Shown here: positions 54,247 through 62,888 of the stretch, piece after piece
Position numbering within the stretch: position 1 is the first letter of the stretch
Layout: the number at the start of each line of letters is the position of its first letter
NCBI GenBank assembly: GCA_032027045.1
Contig: JAVSMU010000001.1
Span: forward strand, 342,390 to 406,389
Direction of reading: 5' to 3'
DNA: 64,000 nt
Source of the DNA: Truepera sp.
GTDB taxonomy: Bacteria > Deinococcota > Deinococci > Deinococcales > Trueperaceae
Notes under the pieces: model-generated
Seen by the model: the letters and a program-made list of their open reading frames with translations, nothing else
Told to the model about the DNA's origin: nothing
Databases searched by the model: none
Translations under genes and position numbers: made by a program

Positions 54247-55068
54247 GTGAGCGCTGGCGAAGACACCCGCGGCGTAGGACCCTTGCTGCTCCGCCCGCGC
54301 TGGATAGCGGGGCATGTCTTGGCCCTCGTGCTGGTCGTGTCGTTCGTGAACCTGGGTTTCTGGCAGTTGCGGCGCTTGGACCATCGGCGCCAGGTGAACG
54401 CCACCATCGACGCACGTTCACATTTGCCCCCCGAAGCGCTGGCGACCGCGCTGAAGCCGGGCGAGGCGCCACGGGAGTTCCTGCCGGTGAGCGCTACCGG
54501 CGTCTACGACCCCGCTCACGAGGTGCTCCTTCGTGGCCGCTCCTTGGGCGGCATGCCCGGCTTCAACTTGCTGACGCCGCTGGTGCTGGACGCTTCCGCC
54601 GGGGTGTGGGAGGGAAGCGCCATCCTCGTCGAACGCGGTTGGGTACCGTACGACGAGGACGCCGTGCCCGTGACGGCCGCCCTGCCGCCCGCGGGCACCG
54701 TCACGCTGGTGGGTGAGTTGCACGCGCCGCAATCGCCCCCCACGGGGCCGCTGGCCGGGCTGGCGGCCCACGATCCGCCTACCGGCCCCCTGGTGCAGAG
54801 CTATTACGTCGACGTGACGCGCCTGGCCCCGCAGATGCCCTACGAACTCGTGCCCGCCTACCTGATCCTACGTCAGGTGCAGCCCGTCTCTCCCAGGACG
54901 CTGCCCCAGCCGCTGCCCTTGCCCGAGACCGACGAGGGGCCTCACCTCGGCTACGCCATCCAGTGGTTCGGCATGGCCCTCGTCGGCATCGTCGGCTACT
55001 TCTTCCTGATCCGCTCCACCCTCAAACAGAACCGGCGTCGCGCTGAAAGCTCGCGACGCCGGTCGTAA
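54247..55068 (+). CDS. SURF1 family cytochrome oxidase assembly protein
   Basis: 273 residues. A transmembrane helix at each end (about 17-40 and 240-262) flanks a periplasmic domain. NLGFWQLRRLDHRRQVN follows the first helix, GFNLLTPLVL and VERGWVPYDED are in the middle, and LGYAIQWFGMALVGIVGYFF is at the end; these are the SURF1 signature segments. SURF1 helps insert haem A into subunit I of cytochrome oxidase. It completes the ctaA-ctaB-surf1 unit. The C-terminal codons lie in the terminator hairpin. Confidence 0.9.
   Translation: MSAGEDTRGVGPLLLRPRWIAGHVLALVLVVSFVNLGFWQLRRLDHRRQVNATIDARSHLPPEALATALKPGEAPREFLPVSATGVYDPAHEVLLRGRSLGGMPGFNLLTPLVLDASAGVWEGSAILVERGWVPYDEDAVPVTAALPPAGTVTLVGELHAPQSPPTGPLAGLAAHDPPTGPLVQSYYVDVTRLAPQMPYELVPAYLILRQVQPVSPRTLPQPLPLPETDEGPHLGYAIQWFGMALVGIVGYFFLIRSTLKQNRRRAESSRRRS
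55031..55063 (+). terminator. Terminator overlapping the end of surf1
   Basis: Twelve-base perfect arms ACCGGCGTCGCG and CGCGACGCCGGT around a 9-base loop; the surf1 stop codon is just beyond. It lies between convergent surf1 and tal and could serve both. Confidence 0.75.
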
Positions 55069-55090
55069 GGCCTTACTGCCGACAGGCTCG

Positions 55091-56221
55091 TCAGGCGCGG
55101 GTCGGGGCCGCCTTGAGGCTGGCTTCTATGGCGGCCAGGAGCTCGTCGTTCGCCTTGATGAACTTGGCCACGCCCTCGTCCTCGAGCTTCGCCACGACCG
55201 TTTCGAGGTTGACGCCCACCCCCGTGAGCGCCTGCAGCATGGCCAGCGCGTCATCGGCGCCTTCTTTGATGCGCGCCGCGGGGTTGCCGTGGTCCCTGTA
55301 GTCGTCGATGGTCTTGAGCGGGAGCGTGTTGATGGTATCGGGTCCGATGAGCGGCTCGACGTACTTGACGTCCGAGTAGCTGGGATCCTTCGTGCTGGTG
55401 CTTGCCCATAGCAGGCGCTGTGGACGCGCACCCGCCTTGGCGAGCCTGGCGAAGCGTTCGCTGCCGGCGCCGAACAGTTCCTCGTAGATGACGTAAGCGC
55501 GCTTGGCGCTGGAGATCGCGGCAGTGCCGCGCAACTGGTGAGCCGCGGTGGCTTGCGGCACGGGCTGGCTGGCCAGGGCGTCCAGCTTCGGGTCGATCAT
55601 GACGTCGATGCGGCTCAAGAAGAAGCTCGCCACCGACATGACGTTCACGCTCTTACCCGCCTTCAGCCGTTCCTCCAGTCCCGTCAGGAACGCGTCCGCC
55701 ACCTGGCGGTAGCGCGGCAGGCCGAACAGGAGGGTGACGTTCACGTTCACGCCGTCGGCGATGAGGCGACGGATAGCCGGGACCCCCGCGTCGGTGGCCG
55801 GCACCTTGATGAAGATGTTGGGACGATCCAGCCTCTTCCAGAGGTGGTGGGCCTCCTTCACCGTGCCGTCCTCGTCGTGGGCAAGCTCCGGAGACACCTC
55901 CAGTGAGACCATGCCGTCCAGTCCGCCAGAGGCGTCGAACATCGGGCGGAAGAGGTCGGCTGCTTCGGAGATGTCCGAGATCGTCAGGTCCTCGTACGTC
56001 GCCTTCGCGTCGGCGCCCTTGCGCGCGTGGTCCGCGATGGCGTCGTCGTAGTCGTTGCTGTCGACGATCGCCTTGTGGAAGATCGACGGGTTGGACGTGA
56101 CGCCGGCGAGGCCGTCATCGTCGATGAGGCCCTTGAGCTTGCCGTTCTTCAGCCAGGAGCGGCGGAACTCGTCCAAGTAGATGGTCTGTCCGAACTCTTT
56201 CAGGCGTAGTAGAGGGTTCAT
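55091..56221 (-). CDS. tal: Transaldolase
   Basis: Pentose phosphate enzyme moving a dihydroxyacetone unit. 376 residues, the longer type found in Actinobacteria and Cyanobacteria: LAGVTSNPSIFHKAI, SLEVSPELAHDEDGT, NIFIKVPATDAGVPAIRRLIADGVNVNVTLLF (Schiff-base Lys in IKVPAT), and RLLWASTSTKDPSYSDVKYVEPLIG. The start has AGGAGGTAGGAC just upstream. Downstream of the cytochrome c maturation genes but separated by a 73-base gap; the functional link is unclear. Confidence 0.97.
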   Translation of the reverse strand: MNPLLRLKEFGQTIYLDEFRRSWLKNGKLKGLIDDDGLAGVTSNPSIFHKAIVDSNDYDDAIADHARKGADAKATYEDLTISDISEAADLFRPMFDASGGLDGMVSLEVSPELAHDEDGTVKEAHHLWKRLDRPNIFIKVPATDAGVPAIRRLIADGVNVNVTLLFGLPRYRQVADAFLTGLEERLKAGKSVNVMSVASFFLSRIDVMIDPKLDALASQPVPQATAAHQLRGTAAISSAKRAYVIYEELFGAGSERFARLAKAGARPQRLLWASTSTKDPSYSDVKYVEPLIGPDTINTLPLKTIDDYRDHGNPAARIKEGADDALAMLQALTGVGVNLETVVAKLEDEGVAKFIKANDELLAAIEASLKAAPTRA

Positions 56222-56294
56222 GTCCTACCTCCTCGCGGGCAGTCGGCAGCGCTGACGCCGCCGCGCTCCGCTAGACGACCCGATGATAAGTCAC

Positions 56295-56894
56295 TCAGTC
56301 GTTCTCGATGCCCGTAGCGAACACGGCGCCGTCCTCTTGCTCGAGCCTCAGGCGGGGCAGCGGCAGCACGGCCGGGCCGCTGACGGCCTTGCCGGCCTGC
56401 ATGGGATCGAACACGCTCAGGTGGCAGGGGCAGGTGAAGGCGGGCGAGTCGGTGTTGTAGTTGAAGCCGATGGCGATGGCCTCTGGGTCGGTGTTGAGCA
56501 CCACCGTGCAGTGTTGGTGCGTGCAAACGCGGCTGAAGCCGGCCAGGTAGGCGCTGACGGTGGCTACGCCGCTCTCGACGGCGAGGTCGCCGGGTATCGG
56601 CCCAGGTAGGCGCACCACCAGTGCGGGAATGCCGTTGACGGTCGGGTCCGCACTCGGAAGTTCGAACGCGACCGCGTCCCAAACGTTGCCGAACGCCGTC
56701 AGGGCGGCCACCCTGGTTGGTGGCCGGGGGGCGAAGACCGGCTCGGCGGCGGCGCTTCTCTTGAGGAAGTGGACCTTGATGGCCTCGTAGAGGCCCAGGC
56801 CGCCGCCCACCGCCACCGCGATGACGGGGATGCGCCAGAGCCACTTGAGCAGTTCCCGGCGCTCGGGATCGGCCGGAGCGCCCGGGTCGGTCAT
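56295..56894 (-). CDS. Rieske iron-sulfur protein
   Basis: 199 residues. A hydrophobic N-terminal segment (LLKWLWRIPVIAVAVGGGLGL) anchors it in the membrane. The 2Fe-2S site has CTHQHC (Cys124, His126) and CPCH (Cys155, His158); Cys129 and Cys157 can form the usual stabilising disulfide. This is the pattern of Rieske subunits of cytochrome bc-type or alternative quinol oxidising complexes. No cytochrome b gene is adjacent. ATG overlaps the stop of the CcmI-cytochrome c gene (ATGA), so it belongs to the ccm operon. Confidence 0.93.
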   Translation of the reverse strand: MTDPGAPADPERRELLKWLWRIPVIAVAVGGGLGLYEAIKVHFLKRSAAAEPVFAPRPPTRVAALTAFGNVWDAVAFELPSADPTVNGIPALVVRLPGPIPGDLAVESGVATVSAYLAGFSRVCTHQHCTVVLNTDPEAIAIGFNYNTDSPAFTCPCHLSVFDPMQAGKAVSGPAVLPLPRLRLEQEDGAVFATGIEND

Positions 56895-58423
56895 TCGCGG
56901 CTCGCCTGGCTCTTCGACAGGACCTGGGTGACGTACGCGACCACCGCGTCGATCTCGTCGGGTTGAAGCTCCGCCATGAAAGCCGGCATCAAGCCGCGAC
57001 CGAAACGCACGGCGTCGCGAACGTTGGCCTCGTTGCTGGCCCTGGGGTTCCCCGCCAGCGTGGCGCCAACGCCACCCTCGCCGTTCGGGCCGTGACACAC
57101 CGTGCAGTTGGCCGAGAACACCTGGCGGCCGATGACGGGGAGCGCCGCCGCCTCGGGCGCCTGGGAGGCCTCGCCCCCGCTCGCCTGCTGCCTTGCGGCC
57201 TCGGCGAGCGCGGCAGCCGCGGCGCCCTCGGTGGGCCCGACGAGCGCCGCGTAGGCGTCGTACGTGGTGGCCGCTCGGTCCCAGGCGCCCGTCTGGGCGT
57301 AGGCGTCGGCCAGCGTCATGACACTGTCCGGTAGGAGGTGTTCCAGACCCCCTGCGGCATCTGCCGCCCGCTCTATCGCGCCGACGGCATCCGCGGGCCG
57401 GCCGGCCGCGTACAGCAGCTGTCCGGTGCGAGCCAGTGCACGCGGCTGGTTGGCGTCCAGCTCCGTGAGGACCCTGAAGTAGTTCTCCACCGCGCGTTGG
57501 GGCTCGCCGGCGTCCCAATAGGCGTCGCCGAGCGCCATCAGGTTGGCCTGCGTGGGCTCGGCCTGAGCCGCCGCCTGGAGCGGCAGCAGCGCCCGCATGA
57601 GGTCGAGCCGCGCCTGCGTTGCGGGTTCGGCGGCGCCCTCGGGCGTGGCGGCGAAGTCCTCGTACGCGTCGAGCGCTAGCTCCAGGTCGCCGCGGGCGAA
57701 CGCCACCTCGCCCAGGAGGTAAAGGGTCTCCGGGTCGTTAGGGTCGGCGGTCCGCGCTTGTTCCAGCCAGTCTTGCGCCTGCGCCAGGTCTCGCTGCAGG
57801 TACAAGATGGCAAGACGCTTGTACGCCGCCGCGGGAACCGGGCTGACCTCCGCGACGATGCGCTCATAGGCCTGTTCGGCGTCGTCGAGCCGTTGCAGCC
57901 CGAGGTACGTGTCACCCAGCGCGAGAAGGTTGGCGGCCGTTGGATCGTCCTTGGCCGCTCGCTGTGCCGCCTGCAGTTGCCTGGCCGCGTCGACGTCCGT
58001 GGTCGTGATGGTGTCCGAGTCGGACACGCGTGGCAGGACGTAGGTGGGCAGCGCCGCGGCAAGCACCAAGAACGCCCCTAGCACGGCCAGCGCTCCCACC
58101 GGGACGCGTCGCCTCGTAGCCACACGGCCCTTGGCGGGCTTACCCGCGAGGGCGCGCTGCCGCTCGTCTATCGCCGTGAGCACCTTGGCAGCCTTGGCCT
58201 CGTACCGGGCGTGCAACTCTTGCCGCCTTGCAAGTGGCAGGTCGACACGCGCGTCGAGCTCTTTGATCGCGCGCAGCAGCGCAGCCTTCTCCTCGTTGAG
58301 ATCGACCAGGACGGGGTCGCGGTCGTCGGGCAGCGGGTCTGCCTGGCCCGGCGCCACCAACGGCAGGGCGACGTAGAAGAAGGCGATCAGCACCAAGACG
58401 CCGATCAAGATGGTCGTGAGCAT
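56891..58423 (-). CDS. CcmI-like TPR protein fused to a mono-haem cytochrome c
   Basis: 510 residues. N-terminal helix (1-25) and a second at about 103-125. Between them is DRDPVLVDLNEEKAALLRAIKELDARVDL, which is the start of CcmI proteins (apocytochrome chaperone). TPR units follow (LALGDTYLGLQRLDDAEQAYERI, LYLLGEVAFARGDLELALDAYEDF). The C-terminal 75 residues form a class I cytochrome c: CTVCH at 440-444 (haem) and Met479 in RGLMPAF as the distal ligand. This fusion of an assembly factor with a haem protein is unusual. Its stop overlaps the Rieske ATG, and its start overlaps ccmH by one base (TGATG). Confidence 0.88.
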   Translation of the reverse strand: MLTTILIGVLVLIAFFYVALPLVAPGQADPLPDDRDPVLVDLNEEKAALLRAIKELDARVDLPLARRQELHARYEAKAAKVLTAIDERQRALAGKPAKGRVATRRRVPVGALAVLGAFLVLAAALPTYVLPRVSDSDTITTTDVDAARQLQAAQRAAKDDPTAANLLALGDTYLGLQRLDDAEQAYERIVAEVSPVPAAAYKRLAILYLQRDLAQAQDWLEQARTADPNDPETLYLLGEVAFARGDLELALDAYEDFAATPEGAAEPATQARLDLMRALLPLQAAAQAEPTQANLMALGDAYWDAGEPQRAVENYFRVLTELDANQPRALARTGQLLYAAGRPADAVGAIERAADAAGGLEHLLPDSVMTLADAYAQTGAWDRAATTYDAYAALVGPTEGAAAAALAEAARQQASGGEASQAPEAAALPVIGRQVFSANCTVCHGPNGEGGVGATLAGNPRASNEANVRDAVRFGRGLMPAFMAELQPDEIDAVVAYVTQVLSKSQASRE

Positions 58424-58923
58424 CAACCTTCTCCGCTCCGGCCGTCCGGGCCGGCCGTCGACGCCGGCCCGCCGCCGTCGGCGAGGAGTCGCCTCACCCG
58501 CTCGAGCTCGTCCTCCGTCGCGTTCACCGGCACGCGCGAGGCGGCCAGCCAGCGCCTGGCGAACGTGACGACCACGGCCACTGCCACCAGCGCGACGATC
58601 ACGGGCAACAGCCACACGAGCAGGTGGATGCCGCGCTTGGGCGGATCGAGCAGGATCCAGTCGCCGTAGCGGGCCTGGAAGAACTCGTAGATCTGCTGGT
58701 CGGTCTCGCCCGCGGCCACCTTCTCCTCGATGACGCTGCGCATCTGCTGCGCTATCTGGGCGCTGGAGTCGGCCACGCTCTCCGAAACGCACACGGGGCA
58801 CCTGAGGTTGCGGGCGATGTCGAACGTGCGAGAGCCCACCTCCACGTCTTGGGCAAGCGCTAGGGCGAACAAGGCCACGACGCCGGCTATCAGGGCCGAG
58901 CGCAGCCGACGGTGAGCGATCAT
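58423..58923 (-). CDS. ccmH: Cytochrome c maturation protein CcmH
   Basis: Thiol-disulfide protein that keeps apocytochrome c cysteines reduced. 166 residues: a signal-type helix (SALIAGVVALFALALAQ), the LRCPVC motif with both cysteines (RNLRCPVCVSESVADS), YGDWILLDPPKRG, a membrane helix (LVWLLPVIVALVAVAVVV) and a basic-acidic tail. ATG 58923 overlaps ccmG by 4 bases. Confidence 0.95.
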   Translation of the reverse strand: MIAHRRLRSALIAGVVALFALALAQDVEVGSRTFDIARNLRCPVCVSESVADSSAQIAQQMRSVIEEKVAAGETDQQIYEFFQARYGDWILLDPPKRGIHLLVWLLPVIVALVAVAVVVTFARRWLAASRVPVNATEDELERVRRLLADGGGPASTAGPDGRSGEG

Positions 58924-59468
58924 CGGAGCAACGCCTCCACCTGCGTGGCCAGCACCTCGGCAGTCACGGGCCCGACGTGCTTGGCCCTGATGTTGCCCTG
59001 CGCGTCCACGAAGAACGTCTCGGGCACGCCGTAGAGGCCCCAGTCGACGCTGACGACGCTGTCGTTGTCGAACGCGTTGGGGAAGGTGAGGCCGAAGCGG
59101 CCGATGAAACTGCGGCCCTCGTCGCGCTTGTCCTTGTCCTGTGTCTGGATCCCCAGGAACTGCACGCCCCTGGGCTGGTAGGTCAACCAGGCCTGCTGGA
59201 GCACCGGGGCCTCCTCGTAACAGGGGAGGCACCAGGATGCCCAGAAGTTGATGACCATCGGCTTGCCCAGGTGGTCGCCCAGGTCGAAGCTCGCGCCGTA
59301 ATCGGGTTGATAGCGGTCGTAGAGGGGAAGGCTGAAGCTGGGTGCGGGTCTGTCGATGAGGACGGAGGCGATGTCGCGGTCCGGGCTGCCGCGCAATAGC
59401 CCGAAGGCGAAGAGTGCACCAAGTAGCGCGAGCGAGGCGACCACCAACAGTAGCCGGCGTAACTTCAC
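58920..59468 (-). CDS. ccmG: Thiol:disulfide interchange protein CcmG (DsbE)
   Basis: Periplasm-facing thioredoxin-like protein that reduces CcmH or apocytochrome. 182 residues: an N-terminal anchor (LLLVVASLALLGALFAFG), the active site WASWCLPCYEEAP, LGIQTQDK and the cis-Pro region YGVPETFFVD, all diagnostic. Overlaps ccmF upstream by 4 bases. Confidence 0.95.
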   Translation of the reverse strand: MKLRRLLLVVASLALLGALFAFGLLRGSPDRDIASVLIDRPAPSFSLPLYDRYQPDYGASFDLGDHLGKPMVINFWASWCLPCYEEAPVLQQAWLTYQPRGVQFLGIQTQDKDKRDEGRSFIGRFGLTFPNAFDNDSVVSVDWGLYGVPETFFVDAQGNIRAKHVGPVTAEVLATQVEALLR

Positions 59469-61474
59469 GTGGTGGCCCTGTCGCCGGCCTCGTCGCCGGC
59501 GGTCACGCGGGCGGGGACCCGGCGGCCGCTACCACCGAGGCTGTAAATCGTGCCGAGGGCCAAGATGATCCCGCCTACCCAGATCCAGGTGACGAGCGGG
59601 CTCTTCACGGCCCGCAAGACCACGAAGGTGCTGGTAGGCGTGACGGTGCTGTTGAGGTTCAGGTAGAGGTCGTGCGTGGGCGTGTAGAGGACGGCGGGGG
59701 TCGGGACGGTGCGTCCGGCCTCGCCGAACAGGTTCAGGCGCGGCCTGAGCGTGGCGACCTGCCTGCCGTTCCTGGTGACGTCGATGACGGCGCCGGCGCT
59801 GATGCGTTGGGGCGTGCGCTCCATGAAGCGGTCGACGGCGGTGAGGGTGTAACCGGAGAACTCGGCGCTGGCGCCGTAGTCGAGCTTGATCTGCTCGTCG
59901 ATGCGGTAGCCGGAGCTGAACGCCACGCCGACCGCCACGATAACGACCGCCAGGTGCACGATCATGCTGCCCACGCGCCGGCGGCTCTCGAGGGCGTAGG
60001 CGCGGAGGATCTTCAGCGGGTTCTTCTGCTTGGAGAGCCTGAAGCGCGGCACCAGGGCGCCGCTCAGCAGCAGGGCGAGGCTCATGAGGTTGTAGCCCGC
60101 CAAGGCGACCGTGAGCGCGGGGTAGACCTTGTGCACCCCGAGCAACCAAGCAAGTGCCCCCGACACCACCAGCGCGGCGGTCAGCCAGATGAGGTTCCTG
60201 CTCAGCCGCTGCTGTTCGGCCCGGCGCCAGGGGAGCAAGGGCCCGATGCCCATCAGCAAGAAAACGAGCATCCATAGGGGCAGCGTCACTTGATCGAAGA
60301 ACGGGGGACCCACCGTCACCTTGTCACCCGACAGGGCCTCGACGATGAGCGGGAACAGCGTGCCGAGCAGCACGGCCGCCGTGAGCGCCACGAAGAGGAT
60401 GTTGACGCCCAGGAAGCCCCCCTCGCGGCTGACGACCGAGTCAAGTTCGCCGCGGTCTCTCACGTCGTCCCAGCGCAGCGCCAGCAGCCCGAACGCCACC
60501 AGCGTCACCAGCAAGAAGAAGGCGAGGAACGCGGGTCCGACGGGGCCGTCCCCGAACGCGTGCACCGACGACACGACGCCCGAGCGCGTGAGGAAGGTGC
60601 CGAGGATCGAGAGCGAGAACGTGGCGATGATGAGCAGCACGTTCCACGGCTTGAGCATGCGGCGGCGCTCCTGCACCTGCACGCTGTGTATGAACGCCGT
60701 GGCCGTCAGCCACGGCATGAAGCTCACGTTCTCGACCGGGTCCCACGCCCAGTAACCGCCCCAGCCGAGCACCTCGTAACTCCACCAACCCCCGGCCACG
60801 ATGGCCGCGGAGAGGAAGCCCCAGCCCGTGAGGGTCCAGCGGCGCGTCTGCGCCATCCACTCCGTGCCCGGCCGGCGCGTTATGAGCGCGGCCATGGCGT
60901 ACGCGAACGGCACCGTGAGACCCACGAAGCCCAGGTACATGAGCAGGGGGTGCACGGCCATCATCCAGTGGTTCTGCAGCAGCTCGTTGGGCCCGGGGCC
61001 GTCGAGGGGCGGCACGGCCATGACGACGAAGGGGTTGGCCGCGAACGCCAGGACGCCGAGGAAGAAGACCTGGACGGCCTGCATGATGGAGATGGCCCAC
61101 GGACGCAGCACGCTCAAGGGGGCGGTCACGGCCAGCAGCGCCGTGTAACCGGTGAGGAGCCAGGCCCAAAGGAGTATTGAGCCCTCGAGCGCCGCCCACA
61201 TCGTCACGACCTTCACCCAGACGGGCGAAGCGATGCGCGAGTGGTTGGCCACGTACTGCACGCTGAAGTCGTTGCCCAGGAGGGCCGCCTGCATGACGGC
61301 GACCGCGGCCGTGGCGACCACGAAGCCGGCCACGGCGGCCAGGCGCGCTGACGTCTGGAGCCGGGCGTCGCGGCGCGACGCGCCGACGATGCCGGCGACG
61401 GCGCCGTAGAGGGCCAGCCCGAAGGCGATGAAGACGCTGGCGCTACCCAGCGGTCCTAAGTGAAGCTCGAGCAT
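59465..61474 (-). CDS. ccmF: Haem lyase subunit CcmF
   Basis: Transfers haem from CcmE to apocytochrome c. 669 residues, about 15 membrane helices. It holds the tryptophan-rich WWD motif in YEVLGWGGYWAWDPVENVSFMPW, preceded by HPLLMYLGFVGLTVPFAYAM. The conserved haem-ligand histidines are in VANHSRIASPVW and HPLLMYLG. It lies 15 bases after ccmE. The next gene, ccmG, overlaps by 4 bases. Confidence 0.97.
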   Translation of the reverse strand: MLELHLGPLGSASVFIAFGLALYGAVAGIVGASRRDARLQTSARLAAVAGFVVATAAVAVMQAALLGNDFSVQYVANHSRIASPVWVKVVTMWAALEGSILLWAWLLTGYTALLAVTAPLSVLRPWAISIMQAVQVFFLGVLAFAANPFVVMAVPPLDGPGPNELLQNHWMMAVHPLLMYLGFVGLTVPFAYAMAALITRRPGTEWMAQTRRWTLTGWGFLSAAIVAGGWWSYEVLGWGGYWAWDPVENVSFMPWLTATAFIHSVQVQERRRMLKPWNVLLIIATFSLSILGTFLTRSGVVSSVHAFGDGPVGPAFLAFFLLVTLVAFGLLALRWDDVRDRGELDSVVSREGGFLGVNILFVALTAAVLLGTLFPLIVEALSGDKVTVGPPFFDQVTLPLWMLVFLLMGIGPLLPWRRAEQQRLSRNLIWLTAALVVSGALAWLLGVHKVYPALTVALAGYNLMSLALLLSGALVPRFRLSKQKNPLKILRAYALESRRRVGSMIVHLAVVIVAVGVAFSSGYRIDEQIKLDYGASAEFSGYTLTAVDRFMERTPQRISAGAVIDVTRNGRQVATLRPRLNLFGEAGRTVPTPAVLYTPTHDLYLNLNSTVTPTSTFVVLRAVKSPLVTWIWVGGIILALGTIYSLGGSGRRVPARVTAGDEAGDRATT

Positions 61475-61489
61475 GTGGGTTCTCCCGGT

Positions 61490-61918
61490 TCAGCGGAGCG
61501 AGTCTTTGAGGGCTTCGACGTCGATGGGCTCGCCCTCCGCAGGCGGGTGGTAGTCGTTGCTGTGTTTGACGAGCAGGTTGTCGCCCACGAAGACGTTGTC
61601 GTGGAAGCGACCCTCGATGACCACGCCGCCGTTCTCCTGGAACAGGTCCGGGGGCGCGCCGTCGTACTGCACCGGGTAATCCTTGAGGCCGTCGCTGATC
61701 TGGAACGTCAGGTGCAGCTTGGCGTCGTCGAAGGCGACGCTTCCGGGCTGCACGAAGCCGCCCAGGCGCACGCGCTTGCCTTCGAACGTGGCGGCGTCGC
61801 GCGCGTACTCGCTGGGCAATATGAAGTAGACGAGTGAGGACTGCAGTGCCCTGGAGATGAGGAACCCGGCGACCGCCAGGACGGCGACGCCCAGTAGCGC
61901 GTAGACGATGCGCTTCAT
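61490..61918 (-). CDS. ccmE: Haem chaperone CcmE
   Basis: Holds haem covalently at the periplasmic face. 142 residues: an N-terminal anchor (IVYALLGVAVLAVAGFLIS), the OB-fold core with GKRVRLGGFVQPGSVAF, YPVQYDGAPPDLFQENGGVVIEGRF and the haem-binding histidine in LLVKHSNDYHPP, equal to the KHDENY motif. ATG 61918 overlaps the ccmD stop (ATGA). Confidence 0.96.
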   Translation of the reverse strand: MKRIVYALLGVAVLAVAGFLISRALQSSLVYFILPSEYARDAATFEGKRVRLGGFVQPGSVAFDDAKLHLTFQISDGLKDYPVQYDGAPPDLFQENGGVVIEGRFHDNVFVGDNLLVKHSNDYHPPAEGEPIDVEALKDSLR

Positions 61919-62046
61919 CCCTTGCCGCCCGCGCGCCTCGCCTGGCGCTGACGCCAGGCAAGGTAGCCGAGATAGGCGCCGTAGGCGATGAAGAGTTCGA
62001 GCCAGGCGATGGTGACCCACTGCCAGTGAGTGAGGTTAGCGAACAC
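61915..62046 (-). CDS. ccmD: Cytochrome c maturation protein CcmD, 43 residues
   Basis: A small gene found by reading the 117-base gap between ccmC and ccmE. GTG 62046 lies inside the ccmC end (11-base overlap); the product starts MFANLTHWQWVTIAWLELF, has one membrane helix, and ends in a basic tail (RQRQARRAGGKG). Its stop overlaps the ccmE start. Length, single helix, basic tail and order (C-D-E) match CcmD, which attaches haem-loaded CcmE to CcmABC. Coding is supported by the exact overlap at both ends. Confidence 0.88.
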   Translation of the reverse strand: MFANLTHWQWVTIAWLELFIAYGAYLGYLAWRQRQARRAGGKG

Positions 62047-62782
62047 TGACGACCTCCCGCGGGCCCCTGGTTTCGGCGACCTGCGCCGCGTCGGCCGCCT
62101 CGTCCGTTGCCAGCGCCATGCGCCCGATGCGGATGCGCTCCGAGATGAAGTAGACGAACACGGAAGCCGCGGCCGCTACGTTGACGAGTAGGACACGCAG
62201 CATGGTGGCGTCCATGTGCACGCCGCTGCCGTCTAGGTTGATGCTCTTGGCCGGGTGCAGGGTCCGGAACCATTCCGCTGCCAGGTAGTTGAACGGCAGG
62301 CTCGCCAGCACGATGATCATGATCACGGCGCTGACCCTGCCCCTGCGCTGCGGCTCCTCGATGAGCCCCCGCACGATGAAGTACCCGACGATGAGGGCGA
62401 GCATGAGCGCCGTGAGCGTCAGCTTGGCGTCCCACGTCCAGAAGGTGTTGAGGGTCGGCTTGCTGTAGGTCATGCCCCCCACGATGGTGAGGGCGGAGAA
62501 CAGGAGCCCGGCCTCGGCGTTAGCCACCGAACGGACGTCGTCCAGCCGCCGGCCGCGCCACAGGTAGAGCATGCCCCAGACGGCCGAGATCCCGACCGCC
62601 ACGAAGCCTATCCAGGCCACCGGCACGTGGGCGTACATCACGCGGATCAGTTGACCCTGATTTTCGTCGATCGGGCTGATGACGAGGGCGGCGAACATGC
62701 CGAAGGCGAAGAGCAATAGGCTGAACACCCCCCAAACCGTCAGCCAGAGAGGGCGCTTGGCGCCCGTGGTCGTGTCTGTCAT
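62036..62782 (-). CDS. ccmC: Haem-handling membrane protein CcmC
   Basis: Delivers haem to CcmE. 248 residues from ATG 62782 with a good ribosome site (AGGAGCGAGACG). Six helices and the tryptophan motif TLNTFWTWDAKLT; histidine ligands in AHVPVAWIGF and KSINLDGSGVHMDATM. The C-terminal 30 residues are hydrophilic. It is 106 bases after ccmB; this spacer holds the palindrome GTTCCAAGGAAC (62849-62860), which could be an internal regulatory site. Confidence 0.96.
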   Translation of the reverse strand: MTDTTTGAKRPLWLTVWGVFSLLLFAFGMFAALVISPIDENQGQLIRVMYAHVPVAWIGFVAVGISAVWGMLYLWRGRRLDDVRSVANAEAGLLFSALTIVGGMTYSKPTLNTFWTWDAKLTLTALMLALIVGYFIVRGLIEEPQRRGRVSAVIMIIVLASLPFNYLAAEWFRTLHPAKSINLDGSGVHMDATMLRVLLVNVAAAASVFVYFISERIRIGRMALATDEAADAAQVAETRGPREVVSVR

Positions 62783-62888
62783 CGTCTCGCTCCTATGGGG
62801 CCCACGCCCCGGTCTTGGATAGTTTACGACCCCTTCGGTGCGGGATGCGTTCCAAGGAACGTTTTCGGCGTCTGCCCACACCCTTCAC

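Noticed and set aside
62849-62860. GTTCCAAGGAAC palindrome as a promoter operator for ccmC
   Set aside because: Short, with no acceptable -35/-10 pair around it; recorded only as a note under ccmC.
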